Below, piece after piece: positions 5,556 through 6,742 of a stretch of 6,742 nucleotides of DNA. How positions within the stretch are numbered: the stretch's first letter is position 1; every line of letters begins with the position of its first letter. Below the pieces are notes generated by a model, which did not search any database, was not told where the DNA came from, and saw nothing but the letters and a program-made list of their open reading frames with translations. Location of the stretch: the NCBI GenBank assembly GCA_025359355.1, contig JANYGR010000099.1, forward strand, positions 1 to 6,742, written 5' to 3'. Source of the DNA: Bacteroidota bacterium. Lineage in GTDB: Bacteria; Bacteroidota; Bacteroidia; B-17B0; Aurantibacillaceae. The position numbers and the translations under genes were made by a program.

Positions 5556-5670
5556 TTATACTTGGAAGAAGGCGTAGTGGCGGATAAGAAAAATTCAAGT
5601 TCGAGGCTTGCGAAGTCTTAAATAATGAGTGCTTGCCTTTCGCAAATCACCATTTTTAAGACGAGTATAA
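5556..5670. repeat. Large nested palindromic intergenic repeat between convergent genes
   Basis: Outer arms TTATACT (5556-5562) and AGTATAA (5664-5670) are exact reverse complements. Inside, GTCTTAAA (5615-5622) pairs with TTTAAGAC (5655-5662). That stem continues, with small bulges, through AATG/CATT, GTG/CAC and TTGC/GCAA to a CTTTC loop: 19 pairs in 48 bases. TTGCGAA (5608-5614) can pair instead with TTCGCAA (5639-5645). No T-run follows the main stem on either strand. The element lies between the convergent lactamase-like and aroE genes, where it could block read-through. Its form is that of a dispersed Bacteroidota intergenic repeat; that identity is from memory and unverified. Confidence 0.6.
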
Positions 5671-5703
5671 CGAAGAAATTGGAGTTTTCTTGCTGACACT
5701 ATT

Positions 5704-6447
5704 TTATTGATTCCAAATTTCCCAAGCCTTATCCGCCTGTAATTTCAACATATTTAAACCATTGATGGTAACTGCACCTTGCGCTTTACCTTTTTTTAAA
5801 AACAACGTTTCTTCAGGATTATATATTAAATCATACATTAAATGCTCGGAAGTAAGGTATTGGTAAGGAAGATCAGGACAATTTTCAATAGCTGGATATA
5901 AACCCAAAGGCGTACAATTCACTATTAATTTAAAAGCAGATAATACATATTCATTTAATTCCTTGTAGTGAAAATAATTTTCAGCTTTTTTTGCTCCAGT
6001 CGTTACAAAATAAACATCTACACCAACGTTCTTCAATGCATAGTAAACTGCCTTAGAAGCGCCACCTGTACCTAATATCAATGCTTTTTGATGACTAGGT
6101 TCCATAAAAGGTTTGATGCTTTGCGCAAAACCATAATAATCGGTATTATATCCTTTTAAATAGGGTTTATTGTCTTTTTGAGAAATGTGAATACAATTAA
6201 CAGCACCAATCTCTTTCGCAATATTATCTAATTCATTAAGATAAGGAATTACTAATTCTTTATATGGCTTAGTGACATTCAATCCTGACAGATTCTGTTC
6301 TGCTATTAAAGCTAAGAAGGAGTCTAAGTTTTGTAAATCAAAATTAGTGTAAGAATGATTCGTTTTCTTTTCTGCTAAAAACTTAGCATCAAAATACGAT
6401 TTAGAAAATGAGTGAGATAACGATTTACCTATTAATCCGAAGTTCAT
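5704..6447 (-). CDS. aroE: Shikimate dehydrogenase AroE (247 aa from preferred start)
   Basis: AroE reduces 3-dehydroshikimate to shikimate with NADPH, a cytoplasmic step towards aromatic amino acids. Numbering uses the preferred ATG at 6445-6447. Visible parts are the substrate-binding 'SHSFSK' (Ser13, Ser15), 'NVTKPYK' with catalytic Lys63, 'GAVN' with Asn84, 'NTDYYGF' with catalytic Asp103, the nucleotide loop 'GTGGAS' (126-131), and the C-terminal 'NGLNMLKLQA' helix. The usual NRT-type NADP phosphate-binding motif is replaced by 'VTTGAKKAE', which keeps lysines but lacks the arginine. Preferred start: 'MNFGLIG' fits the family N-terminus and begins 7 bases after the upstream stop. In-frame ATG 6468 and TTG 6471 would add 7-8 residues and overlap the preceding gene by 14-17 bases. 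The short length is typical of Bacteroidota AroE. It is probably in an operon with the LolA-like gene. Confidence 0.93.
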   Translation of the reverse strand: MNFGLIGKSLSHSFSKSYFDAKFLAEKKTNHSYTNFDLQNLDSFLALIAEQNLSGLNVTKPYKELVIPYLNELDNIAKEIGAVNCIHISQKDNKPYLKGYNTDYYGFAQSIKPFMEPSHQKALILGTGGASKAVYYALKNVGVDVYFVTTGAKKAENYFHYKELNEYVLSAFKLIVNCTPLGLYPAIENCPDLPYQYLTSEHLMYDLIYNPEETLFLKKGKAQGAVTINGLNMLKLQADKAWEIWNQ

Positions 6448-6454
6448 AACTGGA

Positions 6455-6742
6455 TTATTCTCTTTCATCAATAATTTGATCCGCCTTGAAAGGCTTTAAA
6501 TCAAAGGTAAACGTATTATCAGGTATCTCAGCATTTGCCTTAAACGATTTTATCTCATAAGCTTGAGTACTACCATCCTTCATTAACATAATGACTTGAG
6601 TAATTTGTTTTTTTGTTTTATCAATGTATAATTTAATCGTGTGAAACTTCTTCTTTTCAGGTTTTACTGATGGATATAAAATAATCACATGACACGTATT
6701 TACTCCAACTTTTTCTTCTTTGTCGTATTTATACTTAAATCC
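6455..6742 (-). CDS. lolA: LolA-family outer-membrane lipoprotein carrier, C-terminal fragment (5' end outside window)
   Basis: The frame is open to the right edge, leaving 95 visible residues that end at TAA (6455-6457). An in-frame GTG at 6688 is not needed as a start, because the frame continues upstream with similar sequence ('GFKYKYDKEEKVG...'). The pattern fits the last beta-strands of Bacteroidota LolA proteins: 'CHVIILYPS', 'IKLYIDKTKKQITQVIMLMKDGS', then 'YEIKSFKANAEIPDNTFTFDLKPF' and a closing acidic 'IIDERE'. LolA carries lipoproteins across the periplasm from the LolCDE release complex to the outer membrane. The signal peptide would lie outside the window. aroE begins 7 bases after this stop, so the two are probably translated from one mRNA. 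LolA and the related LolA-like DUF families are hard to separate from the C-terminus alone, so the symbol is tentative. Confidence 0.72.
   Translation of the reverse strand, partial: GFKYKYDKEEKVGVNTCHVIILYPSVKPEKKKFHTIKLYIDKTKKQITQVIMLMKDGSTQAYEIKSFKANAEIPDNTFTFDLKPFKADQIIDERE

Noticed and set aside
5615..5662. Hairpin as a classical bidirectional intrinsic terminator
   Set aside because: The stem is strong, but no T-run follows it on either strand, so it is reported as a repeat rather than a terminator.
6686..6688. GTG as the start of a 77-residue gene
   Set aside because: The frame stays open to the window edge and the upstream residues continue the LolA-like pattern, so the gene is a 3' fragment rather than a small complete gene.

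Overview
The window is a chromosomal stretch from a member of the Bacteroidota, probably a Sphingobacteriales/Chitinophagales/Flavobacteriales-like organism. This rests on four things. The DNA is AT-rich. The start codons have no convincing Shine-Dalgarno sequences. There is one good Bacteroidota-type -7 promoter box (TAnnTTTG). The protein families and their sequence style also fit: a C-terminal sulfatase tail, a LolA-type carrier with a 'FKANAEIPDNTFTFD' ending, and a short AroE. No finer placement can be made from the sequence alone.

Layout, left to right. (1) Bases 2-331 are the C-terminal end of an arylsulfatase-type enzyme on the + strand. (2) A 251-base gap holds a GC-richer hairpin segment, then an AT-rich control region with an OxyR-like dyad nested in a 9-bp inverted repeat. 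(3) Bases 583-2802 are a complete, catalytically intact katG (bifunctional catalase-peroxidase). (4) The 427-base gap 2803-3229 has no gene. It holds a probable katG terminator hairpin, an 11-bp perfect inverted repeat, two divergent and oppositely oriented copies of a REP-like repeat, a small GC-rich hairpin, a strong intrinsic terminator, and a promoter inside a 6-bp inverted repeat. (5) Bases 3230-4345 encode a double zinc-ribbon, tail-anchored membrane protein of unknown function. It is followed after 35 bases by a serine beta-lactamase-fold lipoprotein-like protein (4381-5550), probably in the same transcript. (6) The gap 5551-5703 between convergent genes holds a large, nested palindromic repeat. 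(7) On the - strand, aroE (shikimate dehydrogenase) follows a LolA-family gene that runs off the right edge. The two look co-transcribed.

Functionally this is mostly ordinary accessory plus housekeeping sequence: peroxide defence, sulfate-ester hydrolysis, aromatic amino-acid precursor synthesis and lipoprotein transport. The most interesting parts are between the genes. The two longest gaps carry different palindromic repeat families, and the katG control region has three copies of the heptamer TATCTAT. I see no CRISPR array, phage, transposase, tRNA or rRNA, and no clearly new multi-gene system. The uncharacterised zinc-ribbon protein is the only gene product whose role is really open.
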